This document shows positions 23,501 to 49,530 of a DNA stretch of 64,000 nucleotides, piece by piece (positions within the stretch are counted from its first letter, which is position 1; the number at the start of each line of letters is the position of its first letter). The stretch comes from Cololabis saira (lineage: Eukaryota > Chordata > Actinopteri > Beloniformes > Belonidae), in contig NC_084587.1 in assembly GCF_033807715.1 (NCBI RefSeq), positions 16,474,017-16,538,016 on the forward strand, in the 5' to 3' direction. Made by a program: the position numbers and the translations under genes. The notes below the pieces were generated by a model. The model saw only the letters and a program-made list of their open reading frames with translations, made no database searches and was not told where the DNA came from.

Positions 23501-26500
23501 CCCCCATCCATCACATATGAACTCAATAAAACATCAGCGGTGGTGTGGATGTGTCTGCATGCATCGGCGACACCCCAGAGCTCAAGTGCCACCACACTCA
23601 AGAGCTTATGTCATACCAATATTTTATCTCGTGTCCTTTAAGCTAAAAAGGTTGCGCCTCCTCACCTCAAAGGTCACAGCTTCTCATGGACAGCAATAGT
23701 ATCTACAGTACTACTAGAGCCAATATTTAAGTTCCACTTCCTTGAGCTCTGAAATAGAAGTTTAGTTAAATATCACCATTTTAAATGGGGCAGCTAATAT
23801 TGTCAGTTACTCTAATGAATTAACAGAAGATAAACATGAGTTGTTGTTTTTTTAAGCTACTGCATGTTCAGATTAACCAACATTAAGCATTAGCAGCAAT
23901 GAGGGCTGCTTTGTGGGCTGAATGCCAGCATCCCCACAAACACAAGGGTGCCAGCAGATTCTGTGCTGTATTTTGCATGAAAACGTCAGGTATGAAGGAT
24001 GTCTCTATCCAGGCATCATCCTCCGCACAAGTGTGCGACATGTGCAGGTTAAATGCATGCATCCTTCTGGGTCAAACCGATTTTTCAGGCCATCCCAGGA
24101 TGATATCCTTTGGTACCTGTTCAATTAAGTCCTCAAAATCATCCCACCCCCACAGGCTGGGACAAAGCGCCATTTACAGGTCCTTAAAGAAGTGTGGGAC
24201 AGACCGTCAGAATGAGTCTCATGAAACAAAAGGCACAATAATGCTACCACAAAAACTTGCACACATCCACCCACAACTACACCACAACCTAGTGTGCTTG
24301 TTTATGTTTTCATGACTTGTTCTAGCAATTAACAATATTTTACCATCCTCAACACTATTAAATGGAAACTGATGAACTGATGAATTGAAATGATAGTTTT
24401 TAACTAAATCATATTAATTTGACCAATTATTTTTTTATTGAAAACAGAATGCGCACTCCTGTTCTATCAATTTATAATGCTAATGTTAATATCCTATCAA
24501 CTTTTCAATGTTTGTGTTATCAGAATCAATTTACAATGCCACTTTTGTCATTCATATCACTTTACAATGTCAATTTTAACATCCTATCAATTTATCATTA
24601 TCCATTTACAATGCTAATGTTTACTGTTTTAACGTTATGTTATGTTATGCGTGTTAATGCTTGAAAATCGGTCCTTGTCCTAGTTGTTTTTTCATCAATT
24701 AATAAAACATTATTCAATTGTTATTTATATCTATTGTCATTTTTAATGGTTACATGATGGAATAATGTGTTTATAGAAAATCTGAGGGTACATTTGACAG
24801 TTTAAAAAAGATTGGTATGGTAAGCTTTGTTTGTTTCCTCAACTCCGTTACGATTTTCAACTCTGTCACACAAGGCTCAACTCTGTCACACGTATACATT
24901 TTTTATCAATTATTTATCATTGTTTATGAAAACATCATCTATTGATGGTTGGAGGTTGTCTGAAATGTTTATAAGATCATACAAAAATTATTTTTTAACT
25001 CACATTCTGAAGTTAAAACAACTTTAACTCAAAGTCCAGGAGGCCCTTGGTTAAAAAAAATGCTATTTCAGGTGGAGGAATAGCAAATGTGTGATATTGT
25101 CAGCATTTTTTATGTTCTCAATTATTGAATTAGAGTGAGGGACATCTGATTCATAGAAAAATTATGTTTTAATTACAATAATATGTTTTAATAGAGTTCA
25201 GACCAATTCCATAGTGTCCATAACGGAGTTGAGGCCAAATAGTGCCCACATCCTACAATAATGACCAAAAATGATTACGATTTGCAACCTGAGGTGGGAA
25301 AATACAATTTTCTACAACTTTAATATGTTCTTAAAGTTGTGAAGTATTCAGAATATTAATACATTTGGGTAAATAATTTGAGAATGTCAATGTCTAAATT
25401 GCACCGGTTTGGAAGAATGACCCAAGTAGCAGCTAGCACCGAGCTGCTAATCACCAGCTCTTGATACATTTTAAAACAACAGGTCTGCAGATAAAAGCAG
25501 GTGTTTTGGCAGTTTGCTTGGTCTGGAGACGTTAGACCTCATGCCAGGATGCAAACTCAAAAGCAATGGTCTTAAAGAAGCAACTGATGCTGCACTACAG
25601 GGTTACCAAACAATGTCCTACAGTGAGAACGATTATTCAGAAGTTGAAACCATTCCATCCAGTAGATGAATATCCCAGCTTATTTTTCTCAGGATAGACT
25701 GTGTAATTCTCAGAGATGTACAAAAAGAGTTACATTGCACCCTTCAGGTCTCTGTGAGGAAGTTAAAGTTCACTAGAGTAACTGACAAGATTAGCTGCCC
25801 TATTTAAAATGGTGTTAAAGTTCACGACAGCACATTTAAAAAAGACTAAACAACTGCAGTTAATGTGGAAGGGCTGTTATGAGAAAGCCTCTTCTGTCTG
25901 AAAACTACATGCAAGCACAGATGCAGCTCTCACATCTGCATCTGAACCCATTCGACATTATGTGGAGGAGGGAACCTTGGAGGACGTGTGCGTAAGTGAT
26001 GTCCCCAAAACCTCAATCAGCTGAAGCCGTTTTCAATACAACAAAGGTACAAAATTCCTTCACAACAATATGAGAGATTGGACGTAAAAACATCAGCTTA
26101 CTGTGGGAGTAGAACAGAGGCTTGTTCATATGTGATCAGGTGATGCACCACTACCAGGAAAAGCATTGACTGATTGATTGATTGATTGATTCATTCATTC
26201 CAGCCATCTGTTATAGCCGTGATTACTTTGAGTTTGAGCTACCTCTGCATGTTATTGTCCAATCAGCATAAAGCCATGCCACTTAGAGACACACGTCTTT
26301 TGGGATGATTTCAAGCCCGGTTCACACAAGATCTCTCCGACAGACTCTCGCATAGCATCAGTTATTCTATCTCTATGGATTCTGGGAGTTGGTGGGTGGC
26401 TGGGAATTGTACAATTGTTGATTTTTAAGCAGCTGACATGACTTTAAAATAACTGATCCTGTTATTCCACAAGGTGGCACTACGACTGAATGACTGAAAG

Positions 26501-27909
26501 TTGGGATAAATATCATCTCTCAATAATAAAGAATTTTTTTTGGGGGGGGATTAATAGTTTTATTGGTAAGTTTGTAACATCATACTTTCATTTTCACTGA
26601 CTAATCCAATTAAACAATTGTTACTAAAAATCATTCACACTCACCAAGTGGAGCCTGAGGGAAGGATGAAGGACATAATCAAAGCAACTGAGACGAGCCC
26701 TTTGACCCTCCTGATAATAACTGGTAGATGGTCAGAGGTGGTTACGTCAGCCCCCACCTCATTCTACCCCAGCGCAAAACTAAACGTTTTTAGATGCTGT
26801 TGCCATCAGAGAGACTTGTCTCTCTGAACTACTGTAAAATAGCACCCTGCTAAATTCAACTGTAACTTGAACAGTCCCCCCCCCCCTCCTTGTCCCTTTC
26901 ACAGCCTTTTATTGGATAGAAATCCCAAACTGTCCTATAAAAATATTTCACCCCATAAGAAACTTTGTAAATGTTATTTATCCTTTTTTTTAACTTGATT
27001 TGAGGTATTATTTGCTGCAATGTGTTTTTTGTGCTGCTGTGACACTTAGATATCCCCTCTGGAGATCAATAAAGAGATATTTTAAGGTGACTGGACTTCC
27101 TTTTCCATCCAGCTCAATAATGGCAATGCTTTCTGGATGGAAGATGTCATGTCTTATTTTATCTTATAGGATCTACGAGTTACTGAATTATAGGGGTATT
27201 TGCAATTAAATGAAAAGTTTATTTCACTGATATTATTAGTCTTTCTGCAATTACTTGTGCCAAAATGCCACCCAAAATGGAAAATTGAAATTGGAAGATC
27301 CAAATGGGGAAACAGTGAAAGTGATCCTGTTCTCTGTCCCACAGGGTGAGCTTTATCCCCACAACACAGCACTGGGTTAGTGGTCTGTGACACACAAGTG
27401 TCATTTATTCTCAAACTGAAAATGAAGGCCTTCTCACCATCTTCATCATCGTCCTCTGCTTCCTCTGCTTTCCTAAGTCTCTCCTGCATTATCAAGCGCT
27501 TGGCCACAGAAGCGAAGCTTGGTTTTGTTGCGGGAGCGGAAGCATCCGTTGAAGCAGCTGCAGGAAAAAGAGGATGGGAGTCTGCCTGCTTGTCACAGGC
27601 CACGCTGCAGGCAGCCATCTTGAGCTTGGAAAAGGATGAGACTTTGGACATCTGAGGGACTGGGGTGTTGGGAGACGCGGAGAGTGGCGACTGGTTTGGA
27701 GTAGGGGATGAGGGTTTGGAGGAAGCTGTTTTAGACATGGGTTCAGAAGATGAGAGCTTAGAGATATGCTTAGACTCTGGAGTGGAATCTGGTATTGCTC
27801 TGGTATCCAGATGAGACGGTGATTTGCCATCCTGAGCTGAAGCAACAGAGTGATTACCAGGTGCAGGAGGGGGTACAGGGGTGGGTGTTGATGGAAAATT
27901 CTCTTCCAT
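11579..27909 (-). CDS. wfs1: Wolframin (ER membrane glycoprotein), eleven coding exons
   Basis: Coding exons in transcript order: 27909-27438, 23370-23291, 19907-19763, 19671-19498, 19257-19180, 19081-18948, 18237-18106, 18001-17756, 15388-15110, 13036-12873, 12758-11579. All donors are GT and acceptors AG, and the phases join to 3084 bp (1027 residues). Wolframin sits in the ER membrane and acts in ER calcium and stress homeostasis. The N-terminus (about 1-155) is Ser/Pro-rich then acidic. A Sel1-like part follows ([52 protein letters not shown]), then [17 protein letters not shown]. Membrane segments begin at [16 protein letters not shown] and continue over several exons, including [21 protein letters not shown] and [15 protein letters not shown]. 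The lumenal end has [22 protein letters not shown] and [15 protein letters not shown], with possible N-glycosylation at NST, NAT and NLT. In human the region from the first membrane segment to the end is one exon; here it is four. The exon at 18237-18106 uses an AAG acceptor. Confidence 0.96.
13413..14050 (+). mobile_element. Relic of a transposon-associated gene: single exon between short inverted repeats
   Basis: A plus-strand frame at 13561-13911 encodes 116 residues with [55 protein letters not shown]. This pattern (DPY..W, YLV..S.YT.E, YKSLE....F..GW) is, from memory, the N-terminal part of large uncharacterised fish proteins that carry SWIM or YqaJ-type recombinase domains further on. 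A donor GTAAGC follows VIRSK at 13890, so this looks like a first exon; no later exons are visible nearby. A 15-bp inverted repeat with two mismatches (TAGGGCTT.GTCG) at 13413-13427 and 14036-14050 may mark the ends. A 12-bp minisatellite (GTGGTAGCA) precedes the ATG at 13491-13530. It lies in a wfs1 intron, antisense to it. Confidence 0.5.
15660..16000 (+). mobile_element. LINE-type 3' end with TGAATC tail
   Basis: The sequence AATTTCCTCGAGGGAACC, then GGGATTAATAAA followed by a short TGAATC hexamer array (15975-15999), is the usual fish non-LTR 3' end. Upstream is T-rich. The family is not resolved. It lies in a wfs1 intron, antisense to the gene. Confidence 0.55.
16367..17676 (+). mobile_element. 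Rex3 retrotransposon copy 2, 5'-truncated
   Basis: The plus-strand frame 16412-17644 (410 residues) carries reverse transcriptase from [20 protein letters not shown] through [23 protein letters not shown] and [12 protein letters not shown] to LLPPRPGLG, nearly identical to copy 1, and ends in an ATGG/ATGA tail. Endonuclease and the RT start are missing. A 6-bp deletion removes two residues (STSEAMV versus STSKSEAMV). The 13-bp direct repeats TAGT(T/C)GTGATATC at 16354-16366 and 17677-17689 are the likely target duplication. The copy lies in the wfs1 intron between exons 17756-18001 and 15110-15388, antisense to wfs1. Confidence 0.93.
18106..18237 (-). CDS. wfs1: wfs1 exon without clear human counterpart (44 residues)
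   Basis: This 132-bp exon encodes [29 protein letters not shown], then [13 protein letters not shown], and joins in frame to [15 protein letters not shown]. Only the last few residues align to human wolframin (RLKVVKYPL region); the rest replaces an acidic stretch in human. The donor is GTATTC; the acceptor AAG is preceded by a weak T/G-rich tract, so the 5' border is less certain than for other exons. Confidence 0.7.
18370..18870 (+). mobile_element. LINE 3' end (RT C-terminus and 3' UTR)
   Basis: The frame 18372-18581 ([40 protein letters not shown]) is the typical C-terminal tail of a non-LTR reverse transcriptase. It is followed by GGGGACCCCAGGAAGAATAG and GGGGATCCTATAAATAAACA, a common fish LINE 3' UTR. 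The exact clade is not resolved. It lies in the wfs1 intron between exons 18948-19081 and 18106-18237. Confidence 0.7.
20604..21308 (+). mobile_element. Rex3 copy 3, old and degenerate
   Basis: Diverged matches to Rex3 run from [15 protein letters not shown] (motif A; AFD is now AFN) through [22 protein letters not shown], with frameshifts and deletions, to the C-terminal region and a short ATGG tail at about 21289-21307. It is much more decayed than copies 1 and 2 and so inserted earlier. It lies in the wfs1 intron between exons 23291-23370 and 19763-19907. Confidence 0.8.
21400..21490 (+). mobile_element. Tc1-like transposon fragment
   Basis: AACTGGCCTGCTTGCAGTCC and the following bases match the segment encoding the end of a common fish Tc1-like transposase (DWPACSPDL region). 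It is only a short relic next to Rex3 copy 3. Confidence 0.45.
21500..23290. other. wfs1 intron, no element recognised
   Basis: Apart from short low-complexity runs (for example AAAG repeats at 21609-21630) I see no exon, repeat end or regulatory signal that I can support. Confidence 0.4.
24837..25234. repeat. Candidate MITE bounded by a perfect 14-bp inverted repeat
   Basis: CCTCAACTCCGTTA at 24837-24850 is exactly reverse-complemented at 25221-25234, with further AACTCTGTCACAC repeats just inside the left arm. The interior is AT-rich and non-coding. Confidence 0.5.
25540..26170 (+). mobile_element. Degenerate Tc1-like transposon relic
   Basis: Nucleotide segments such as CATGCCAGGATGCAAACTCA, TACAGTGAGAACGATTATTC, GTTAAAGTTCACGACAGCAC and AGAAAGCCTCTTCT match, in order, a common fish Tc1-like transposase gene. 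Large deletions and stops remove coding capacity. The relic at 36285-37250 resembles other parts of the same family. Confidence 0.65.
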
Positions 27910-27914
27910 CGTGC
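27438..27914 (-). CDS. wfs1: wfs1 first coding exon
   Basis: A TTTCAG acceptor precedes GCACG and the start ATG at 27909, so at least one non-coding exon lies upstream. The exon encodes a 157-residue low-complexity N-terminus: Pro/Ser-rich ([24 protein letters not shown]), then [27 protein letters not shown]. The split codon continues at 23370 to give a run of acidic residues. The start is the first in-frame ATG after the acceptor. It is longer than the corresponding human segment. Confidence 0.85.
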
Positions 27915-28259
27915 CTGAAATATAAAAGAAAACAGAGAGAGTAGTTTATCATCTAAGCTACCAAGATGAGAATAACGAGTGAAAGGGAAGACGCATGAAA
28001 AACGTAACTGAGAAATCTTTGTTATAAAGTTTTTATTATTGTTATTGTTTAAGGTGTTTGTCATTTCAAACATAACCCTTTATTTTTTAAAGTAAAAATA
28101 TTGACAAGGAAGTAAAGTTAAAACTAAACGTTTTTTTTATTAACAAGTAAAATATTCATAATATTTGAATATCATAACTAACAGAGCTGTTGGCATTTTA
28201 TTATTATTTTTATTTATTATTTTTCCAAGTTGTGAGAGTCAAATATGATATAATGAAAT

Positions 28260-28560
28260 GTGGGCGGTCCTGCCCACGCAGACTCCGGGAATACACGGAT
28301 CCGTGAACTTCATAACGCTCTTGCGTAAATAGCACTCGGTGAAAAACGGGATAAATAAACCTTACTTTCTTACTTGCTATTTCTGTAGATCAGGCCGATA
28401 GGACAACAATCCTCCTTATTTTACAAAAGATTAGGCTACTCCATGTTGAGTTCACTTCGTTCCACAGGGATCCACGAAACCAGACACGCGCACTTGCTGC
28501 CGTCCAACTCTGGTCTATAAACATCGCCGCAACTTTGTGACCCGCCCTCTTAAAATAGGC
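28260..28560 (-). promoter_or_regulatory. Probable wfs1 non-coding first exon and promoter
   Basis: The wfs1 start exon opens with an acceptor, so a 5' UTR exon is expected upstream. This stretch is less AT-rich than its surroundings, and its minus strand has GTAAG-type donors around 28358-28378. The precise exon and start site cannot be set from sequence. Confidence 0.35.
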
Positions 28561-29025
28561 TCTCTGTTACAGGGAATAAGGAACGCCCCGCAAAACACTC
28601 ACTTTCCCCCCGAGAATATACAGTCTCAAAAACAAAGACGTTGGTTGGGACACTATGTAAAATGTAAATAAAAGCATAAGGCATTTTAAAATATCATAAA
28701 ACGTTATTTTATTCGAAAAACCCTATAAAAAATCGTTTTAACTGAGGATATGAGCCATTTTTAGGGGGAAAAATATGTATTTAGAATTTGATGGCAGCAG
28801 TTTGTCTGATAAAAGTTGGAACAAACAAGATAATGTTTCCCACTGCAGAATCCCCTTTTTCTTTTAGTTTCACTTTTCATTTCAAAATATTTCAAATTGG
28901 TGACATTACTGCAGGGATGCAGTAAGCAGTTCAGCATTGTTTTGATGAAAGATGCAAGGTTTTCATGGAGAAAGATGTTGTCTATGGGAGCAAAATGTAT
29001 ATGTTTCAGCATTAATGTTCTCTCT

Positions 29026-29028
<3 letters not shown>

Positions 29029-29094
<66 letters not shown>
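29029..29094. repeat. (CA)n microsatellite
   Basis: About 33 CA units, followed by a short TATATG. Confidence 0.97.
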
Positions 29095-29099
<5 letters not shown>

Positions 29100-29100
<1 letters not shown>

Positions 29101-29600
29101 GCAAGTTACCCATTTCGCATTAATGCGCCCCTAATCCATCATAGGCGCTGGATTTTCAACGGATTTCCACTCATTGGTCTGGAAGACATGGTGTCGGTGG
29201 TTTCCAAAAATAATTTGAACTGTAGATCTGCCTGACCATGGGACAGTTTTCCACCTTCCACCAAATGCATCTTCATTACATGATAGCGCTTTAAGTTGCA
29301 GCCGTCGTAACTGGTTTCTTGGGCAGTTATGCAGAGCCCATAGTGCAATGCTGCCTGCGTGAGGCCCCAAAGATCATGTGCATGCAATGGTAAATTGTCC
29401 CATGTGTGCCCAGATTTCTACAGATTATCTCAATATTTTAACATTATGTAATTGAGATGATGAGATATTCCAAGTCTTGACATATTGACTTGACGGAGCA
29501 ACATTCTTCTAAAATTGTTTGACAATTTGGAGAAGCAGTTTGTTATGGTTTGCTGAACCCTTGCCCATCTTTACTGAATCCCAAATAACCCTTAAGACCA
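29100..29600 (-). mobile_element. Tc1-like transposon relic
   Basis: Segments such as TGGTTTCCAAAAATAATTTG are the reverse strand of a common fish Tc1-like transposase gene, and a FGNHR-type motif can be read on the minus strand near 29200. It is decayed and flanked by microsatellites. Confidence 0.45.
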
Positions 29601-29661
29601 AATATATGAGGAGTGTTGGGGGGGATGGGCCCCAGCATCTGAATAAGATTGAAGCAGGCCT

Positions 29662-29820
29662 ATGGATGGATGGATGGATGGATGGATGGATGGATGGATG
29701 GATGGATGGATGGATAGATGGATGGATGGATGGATGGATGGATGGATGGATGGATGGATGGATGGATGGATGGATGGATGGATGGATGGATGGATGGATG
29801 GATGGATGGATGGATGGATG
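29662..29820. repeat. (GGAT)n microsatellite, about 40 units
   Basis: A tetranucleotide array with one variant unit (GATA) at about 29713. The Met-Asp-Gly-Trp frame across it is a repeat translation. Confidence 0.97.
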
Positions 29821-29884
29821 GAAAAATGTCTCTCTTTCAAAATTTGATGTTTCTTATGCTTTATTTCATGTTGACCTCTATTTA

Positions 29885-30024
29885 TACACACTGTCGCCTA
29901 TAAAGTTGGTATAAATTTGTTTTCAGAAACATTCTTCTTTTTTATTCCCACTTTCATTTCCACTTTTTATTTCATGGGAAGCTGTAAAACATGTTTTATT
30001 CCAGCTTTATGGGCAACAGTGTAG
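29885..30024. mobile_element. Short palindromic MITE
   Basis: The left arm (ACTGTCGCCTATAAAGTTGG) and right arm (CCAGCTTTATGGGCAACAGT) are imperfect reverse complements around an AT-rich core of about 80 bp, with TA-rich borders. This suggests a Tc1/mariner-type non-autonomous element. Confidence 0.6.
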
Positions 30025-30385
30025 ATATAAATATTGCATATGTATAAGGTTGAATGTGCTGTTGTTCGGCTAAAGCCTACTGAGTGGTTGTCCCTATATT
30101 TAAGTAGATTATGGGGTTCTGGGTCAGAAGCTATCTGCAGTGTCCCTCTCTCCCATATGCCACCACTAGTTTGACCACTGATATTCTGGGGGGCATCTTA
30201 GAGTAATATAAGAATATGATAATGAACTGATCTTCACTCAGTTTATATGACTGCTTCATATTCAATGAATGCTCACACATGGGCACATCACCAGCAATGT
30301 ACCTACGAGGGCATGATAAGTCTTTTAAAGATATATGTGATTATTTAGTTCATAATTAAGCATATGATTAATGAGTGCCAAATAT

Positions 30386-30538
30386 CATATTATATTATAT
30401 TATATTATATTATATTATATTATATTATATTATATTATATTATATTATATTATATTATATTATATTATATTATATTATATTATATTATATTATATTATAT
30501 TATATTATATTATATTATATTATATTATATTATATTAT
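30386..30538. repeat. (ATATT)n pentanucleotide array, about 30 units
   Basis: An essentially perfect 5-bp repeat of about 150 bp. All open frames over it are low-complexity translations. Confidence 0.97.
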
Positions 30539-31093
30539 TCATTGCTTGTGTGTTCAGCACTTGTTTGCTGTTGGAGCTGTCCAGTACTGAAATATATGAA
30601 TTTCCCAACTACAGCTGTTGCTTTTGGCTTTTCCTGGAATAAGGATGCTATGGACTATGGGTGACTGATCTGTTTATGTCTGGAAGAAAAACGAGTGTCT
30701 ACATTTGGCTGACTGGTTTCAGCACAGTCTTTACAGCCCACTGTCTTGCTTTGTGTGACAACAGCAGCAAGCCTTGCAGCCACATCGACCATCTGCACCG
30801 CCCCCCCATGTCTTTCTCCCAGATGTGGGTTAAAGCATGACACATGCTGCTTTAATCCGCAGATGGAATGACCTCCTCATGCACGCCCCCCACATTCAAA
30901 CAGAAATTACACGAGGACATGGGTTGCTCTCGTGTACGAAAGGTGTGATCACTAACTCGTGCTCAGCTTATGCTACACTTTAAGGTTCAGTCCATAGTTC
31001 TTGCAAAAACTGGAGGTTTGCATCATTGGGGTGCGTGAAGAGGAAGGATTGTACACTGATACAAATATTGCGCTTGATATACTTCGAAAAAAT

Positions 31094-31343
31094 AAGTCAA
31101 CTTTTTGCATGAGATTATTATGTAGATCAAGAAAGACTAGTCTTTGTATAAACTATTTAATTTTTTGTATGTAAATAATACATTTTTTTAAGGACAGTCA
31201 ACTTAATTGTGTTAAGTTTACTTTATTTATCAAAATTAAATTGACTTTACTTGCAAATGAATTTTGTACATACCAAAAATTAAGTAGTTTAAAGACTAGT
31301 CTTTCTTGATCTACATAAAAATCTCATGCGAAAAAGTTGCCTT
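31094..31343. repeat. Long hairpin element (arms about 76-79 bp)
   Basis: The left arm 31094-31172 and right arm 31268-31343 are reverse complements with few mismatches, sharing the core TAGATCAAGAAAGACTAGTC. The loop is about 95 bp and AT-rich. It is probably a palindromic MITE. It lies 0.7 kb upstream of the crmp1 long-form start. Confidence 0.75.
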
Positions 31344-31798
31344 ACATTTTTTAAAGATCAAGATCAAGCAAGATATTTTTTACTGTGTTGTTCTACTTAA
31401 ACAAATAAAGCATGTTTCATCTAAACGTTGGCCAATCTGCCCAATAGATTAAAATTGTTAAAGGAAAAGTACAACAAGATCATTGCTTGTTGTTTGTGTG
31501 TAGCCTAAATGAAAACATTGCCTGGGAGTACATAAATACTGCTTGTTAAGGAAAACATGCAGAATGTCTTGTTTTTTGAACAAATGCAGATTGAGTTCAA
31601 AACTAGATGTAGGCTATTCATGTAAAGCAACAAACCTCATTTTTAATTGTTAATATCACAGATTTAAATAGCCTATGTTATATTTACATGCGCTTAGATT
31701 TATTTTTTTCAGTGTAGTGTGCACGAAGAGAGCCGCTTTTCACGGTTCACATCCTCGAATGAGTGCGCTTGCCTGAAGAGGCGGGACTGTGACCCGGT

Positions 31799-31957
31799 TA
31801 AGGCTGATTTATGGTTCCGCGTTACACCAACGCAGATCTTACGCCGTAGGTTACGCGGCGACGCGCACCATACGGCGCGCGTCACCGCGTACCCTACGCC
31901 GTACTCCTACGGCGTAAGGTCTGCGTCGATTTAACGCAGAACCATAATTCAGGCTTT
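31799..31957. mobile_element. GC-rich palindromic MITE (copy A) upstream of crmp1 long exon
   Basis: The left arm begins GGCTGATTTATGGTTCCGCG and the right arm ends TTTAACGCAGAACCATAATT; the two are imperfect reverse complements (with ACGCAGA and TTACGCCGTAGG shared) over about 50 bp each. The interior is CpG-rich (GGCGACGCGCACC). It ends about 75 bp before the long-form ATG of crmp1. A related half-copy lies at 34014-34085. Confidence 0.8.
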
Positions 31958-32031
31958 ATACATAAAAACAGGCGAAACTGCCTCTGTCGCTTCAGACTAG
32001 TGGAAGTCCAGGTTCCCCCGCGGAAGCCACA

Positions 32032-48374
<16,343 letters not shown>

Positions 48375-49530
48375 ACGCCCCACCGTGCAGCGAGTGTTGC
48401 TGGAGTGGGCTTTCACCTGAAGTGTGCGAGTGTGTGCGTATGACTGAGAGTGTGCGCAAATCGGCACGAATGGATATCTATCTATCTGAGGGTCAGTATT
48501 TATTAGTTTTGAATGGTCATTCTGGCAAAGCACATGAATATTTTAAAGAAAAGCGTGATTCACAATCATTTGTCACTCAGAACTCTGAAATCTCACTGTC
48601 AGATCACACTTATGCACACGCACACAGATCTGGTGTTCGCCCCCCCCTTCCTTCCACACATCCTTATGCACTCTTCCTGTTTTGTTTTGTTTTTCTCTCC
48701 TCTTGAGCATGACTCCCTACTCGCTCCTCACCTTCCACTTTTTATTGTGTGGGTCTGCTCAGACACGGTGCTCCTTCTCTGCCCTCCAATGGACAAATGA
48801 AGAAATAACTTTATTTTTTTGTTTCATTCCAATTCTCGCAGTATGTGCAGTATTTCAATGTTACTGAAATTCATCAGTTATACATATTGCATGGATACGT
48901 TTTCACATGTTGCACTACTCGTGTTTGATCGTTGCAATAAGTCGAGCACTTAAAAATGTACTCAAAGCACATCTGTATTCAAAGGGCACAATAGTAATTC
49001 TAAATTATGAGAGTGAAATTCACCATGGATAGGGAGAACTGTTACCAAATTCAAAACTGTTTCACTGTAGATCCAGCTGAAGCAATGTGATTCTCCTCCA
49101 CTAGATACTATATGCAAATGCATCAATGCTTTCCTATGAGGTATGAAAGTAGATGGGTAGCTGAAGAAAGACAACGGTAGGATTTAGTTTTAGACTGATG
49201 TATGGCATAACCGGCTTTCCTGGCGTGCACTCCCCATGTGTGTCATCGTCTTTTTGCCAATCACTGTTGCCAGAAATAGAGCTTGTATCTTGTCATGCAA
49301 TGGCATTTTGAACTCTGCTGTAAAAGAGCCCCAGCTCCAACCACAGCTCATTAAAACTTGACTTTTACAATGTTTTAAACCTTTTTTTTTTTGCTATACG
49401 TTGAAATGTGTTGATTGTTGGTGTTGTATCTGGTATGCTACATTTAGTGTTACTATGCTGCGCTGCTTCTCTTGCAGTTGTCTGGTGTCTCCACTGAAAC
49501 CAGTTATAATTAATAAAGACTTGACTATCA
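48375..49530 (+). other. crmp1 3' UTR
   Basis: About 1.1 kb follows the crmp1 TAA. The first well-placed canonical poly(A) signal I see is AATAAA at 49512-49517. No coding frame of interest. Confidence 0.6.
49512..49517 (+). terminator. Candidate crmp1 polyadenylation signal
   Basis: AATAAA about 1.14 kb after the crmp1 stop codon, followed by GACTTGACTATC. Assignment is by position only. Confidence 0.5.

Larger units (their letters stand above)
23371..27437. other. Large wfs1 intron with repeat relics
   Basis: The 4-kb intron between the first and second coding exons. It holds a degenerate roughly 60-bp repetition of ATCCTATCAATTTA and TTTACAATGC motifs (24455-24640), a possible palindromic element (24837-25234), a Tc1-like relic (25540-26170), a GATT run (26168-26190) and a LINE-type 3' end (about 26870-27090, with CCCCTCTGGAGATCAATAAA). 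No exon is evident. Confidence 0.55.
28515..32031. other. Intergenic region between divergent wfs1 and crmp1
   Basis: This interval separates the two head-to-head genes. It holds a Tc1-like end (28786-28830), microsatellites (29029-29094, 29662-29820, 30386-30538), a Tc1-like relic on minus (about 29100-29600), a short palindromic MITE (29885-30024), a long hairpin element (31094-31343) and a GC-rich palindromic MITE (31799-31957). I see no third gene, in particular no jakmip1. Confidence 0.6.

Noticed and set aside
29519..29914. Met-Asp-Gly-Trp / His-Pro-Ser-Ile frames
   Set aside because: Translations of the GGAT tetranucleotide array; no start context or splice structure.
30364..30664. 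Ile-Leu-Tyr-Tyr repeat frames
   Set aside because: Produced by the ATATT pentanucleotide array.
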